Origin: Salipaludibacillus aurantiacus
GTDB lineage: Bacteria; Bacillota; Bacilli; Bacillales; Salisediminibacteriaceae
DNA length: 64,000 nt
Direction: 5' to 3'
Assembly: GCF_900111295.1 (NCBI RefSeq)
Contig: NZ_FOGT01000004.1
Coordinates: 124,001 to 188,000, forward strand
Positions within the stretch are counted from its first letter, which is position 1; the number at the start of each line of letters is the position of its first letter. Shown piece after piece: positions 62,778 through 64,000 of this stretch. The notes beneath the pieces were generated by a model. That model searched no databases. It worked only from the letters and a program-made list of their open reading frames with translations, and had not been told where the DNA came from. The position numbers were made by a program, and so were the translations under genes.

Positions 62778-64000
62778 ATGCAAGTCATGGAAGCAAAACG
62801 ACCAATTCCGGGTGAAATGAAAAAAAGAATGCAGGAAAAGCTTGTTTCAATTTATGGAGAAGAAAAAGGCAGAGAGGTTTACCCGCGTCTTGAAGAACTT
62901 CTTCAAAAGTTTGAAGGATCCCCTTTTCAGAAGCAGGGCAAAACATGGGTCGATGAATCGGACGTGATGCTTATTACTTACGGTGATCAGATCCAGGAAG
63001 ACGGCAAGCCTTACTTAAAAAGTTTACATGAATTTTTAAATAGCTATTTATACGGAGTCATTTCTGCGGTGCACATTCTGCCCTTTTATCCCTATTCGTC
63101 AGATGACGGTTTTTCAGTAATAGATTATTTTCAGGTAAATCCTGAATTAGGGGAATGGAACCACGTTGAAGACTTGGCTGAAGACTTTGAAATCATGTTT
63201 GATGCGGTGATTAACCATATTTCACAGAAAAGCGGCTGGTTCCAGAAATATCTTGAAGGCGATGAAACTTACAGGGATTTCTTTATTGAAGCAGATCCTG
63301 AGGCGGACTACACTACGGTGACCCGCCCTCGCGCCCTGCCGCTTCTTACAGAGTTTGATACGGCTCACGGAAAGAAATACATTTGGACGACTTTTAGTGA
63401 AGATCAGATTGACCTGAATTATGAAAATGAAGATGTCCTGTTGACTATTATAGAGCTTCTGTTATTTTATGTGGAAAAAGGCGCCAAGTTCCTCCGGCTC
63501 GATGCGATAGGGTACATGTGGAAACGTCTTGGGACAAGCTGTATCCATTTAGAGGAAGCGCATAAAATTATTCAGTTATGCCGGGATGTCTTCGAGACAG
63601 TGGCGCCGGAAACGATTATGATTACCGAAACAAACGTGCCGCATAAAGACAATATTTCGTATTTTGGGGACGGCCACAATGAAGCGCAGATGGTCTATCA
63701 GTTTCCGCTGCCGCCTTTAACGCTGCACTCTTTTCATACGGGGGACGCCTCCTATCTGACAAATTGGGCGGACTCTCTTGAAAAAATATCAGATGAAACG
63801 ACGTATTTTAATTTTCTTGCCTCCCATGACGGGATCGGTGTGATGCCCGCCAAAGGGATCTTATCGGATGAACAGGTTAACGCCATGGCTGAAAAAGTCC
63901 GCGAACATGGAGGAAATGTTTCCATGAAAGACAATGGAGACGGTACGCAAAGCCCTTATGAGCTGAACATCAACTATTTTGAAGCGTTATCCCATCCTGA
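62778..64000 (+). CDS. GH13_18 sugar phosphorylase (sucrose phosphorylase family), 3' end outside window
   Basis: Open to the window end; 407 codons are present. Retaining GH13 phosphorylase features: AVHILPFYPYSSDDGFSVIDY, FDAVINHISQKSGWF, LRLDAIGYMWKRLGTSC with the nucleophile Asp, MITETNVPHKDNISYFG with the acid/base Glu, and FLASHDGIGVMPAKG with the third Asp. Subfamily 18 includes sucrose, sucrose-6-phosphate, glucosylglycerol and glucosylglycerate phosphorylases. The adjacent CdaR-type regulator points to glucosylglycerate, which would yield glycerate and glucose-1-phosphate. ATG 62778 follows GAAAGGA by six bases; ATG 62787 is an alternative. Confidence 0.9.
   Translation, partial: MQVMEAKRPIPGEMKKRMQEKLVSIYGEEKGREVYPRLEELLQKFEGSPFQKQGKTWVDESDVMLITYGDQIQEDGKPYLKSLHEFLNSYLYGVISAVHILPFYPYSSDDGFSVIDYFQVNPELGEWNHVEDLAEDFEIMFDAVINHISQKSGWFQKYLEGDETYRDFFIEADPEADYTTVTRPRALPLLTEFDTAHGKKYIWTTFSEDQIDLNYENEDVLLTIIELLLFYVEKGAKFLRLDAIGYMWKRLGTSCIHLEEAHKIIQLCRDVFETVAPETIMITETNVPHKDNISYFGDGHNEAQMVYQFPLPPLTLHSFHTGDASYLTNWADSLEKISDETTYFNFLASHDGIGVMPAKGILSDEQVNAMAEKVREHGGNVSMKDNGDGTQSPYELNINYFEALSHP

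Overview
The window looks like the chromosome of a spore-forming, salt- or alkali-adapted member of the Bacillaceae. The evidence is: GGAGG-type ribosome binding sites in front of nearly every gene, Gram-positive lipoproteins (LxxC lipoboxes) with very acidic mature parts, a CotF-type spore coat protein, Opu-type osmoprotectant uptake, CcpA-type cre sites, and a six-gene molybdoenzyme operon whose gene order matches the respiratory selenite reductase operon of Bacillus (Salisediminibacterium) selenitireducens. The exact genus cannot be fixed from the sequence alone. No rRNA, tRNA, CRISPR array, prophage or intact insertion sequence was seen.

Layout. Bases 1-9060: the 3' part of a giant cyclic beta-1,2-glucan synthase-like gene that begins outside the window, then galU, which makes its UDP-glucose. 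Bases 9061-10080: a low-coding stretch with a terminator, a 16-bp perfect hairpin, a YrzI-like small ORF, a 21-bp tandem repeat and a 13-codon ORF. Bases 10081-20811: an orphan glycine-betaine-binding lipoprotein, a fatty acid desaturase, a DUF1499 protein, a nucleoside hydrolase-ribokinase pair, an EEP-family hydrolase, a CotF-like coat protein, a lipoprotein phosphodiesterase with a possible ATT start, and an AspT/YidE-type transporter.

Bases 21008-27977 hold the most interesting system: rhodanese lipoprotein, Tat-exported molybdopterin reductase, four-cluster ferredoxin, NrfD-type anchor, TorD-type chaperone and triple-rhodanese lipoprotein (srrE-A-B-C-D-F order). It is followed by a tandem array of a 52-bp repeat (28032-28552) and a two-component system. 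Bases 31042-44191 carry a CaCA antiporter, an ElaA acetyltransferase, an SDR, a GH13 alpha-glucosidase, a sigma-54-type NtrB/NtrC pair, asnB and a four-gene osmoprotectant ABC transporter. A two-domain nitrilase-family protein with a degenerate second half follows (44614-46374).

Bases 46424-59648 are a cobamide module. Two cobalamin riboswitches head cobO-cbiA-cobQ-cobT and btuF-btuC-btuD/cbiZ-cbiB-cobD-cobU-cobS-cobC plus a degenerate CobU-like paralogue. Together they cover corrinoid uptake, remodelling, adenosylation, amidation and nucleotide-loop assembly; ring-synthesis genes are not in the window. A second array of the same 52-bp repeat, organised as 104-bp dimers, follows this operon (59718-60246). 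The end of the window has a NERD-domain protein, a CdaR-type regulator and the 5' part of a GH13_18 sugar phosphorylase behind a cre site, consistent with use of a glucosyl-glycerate-type solute.

The two arrays of one repeat family, 31 kb apart and each at the 3' end of a long operon, are the structural feature that the genes do not explain.
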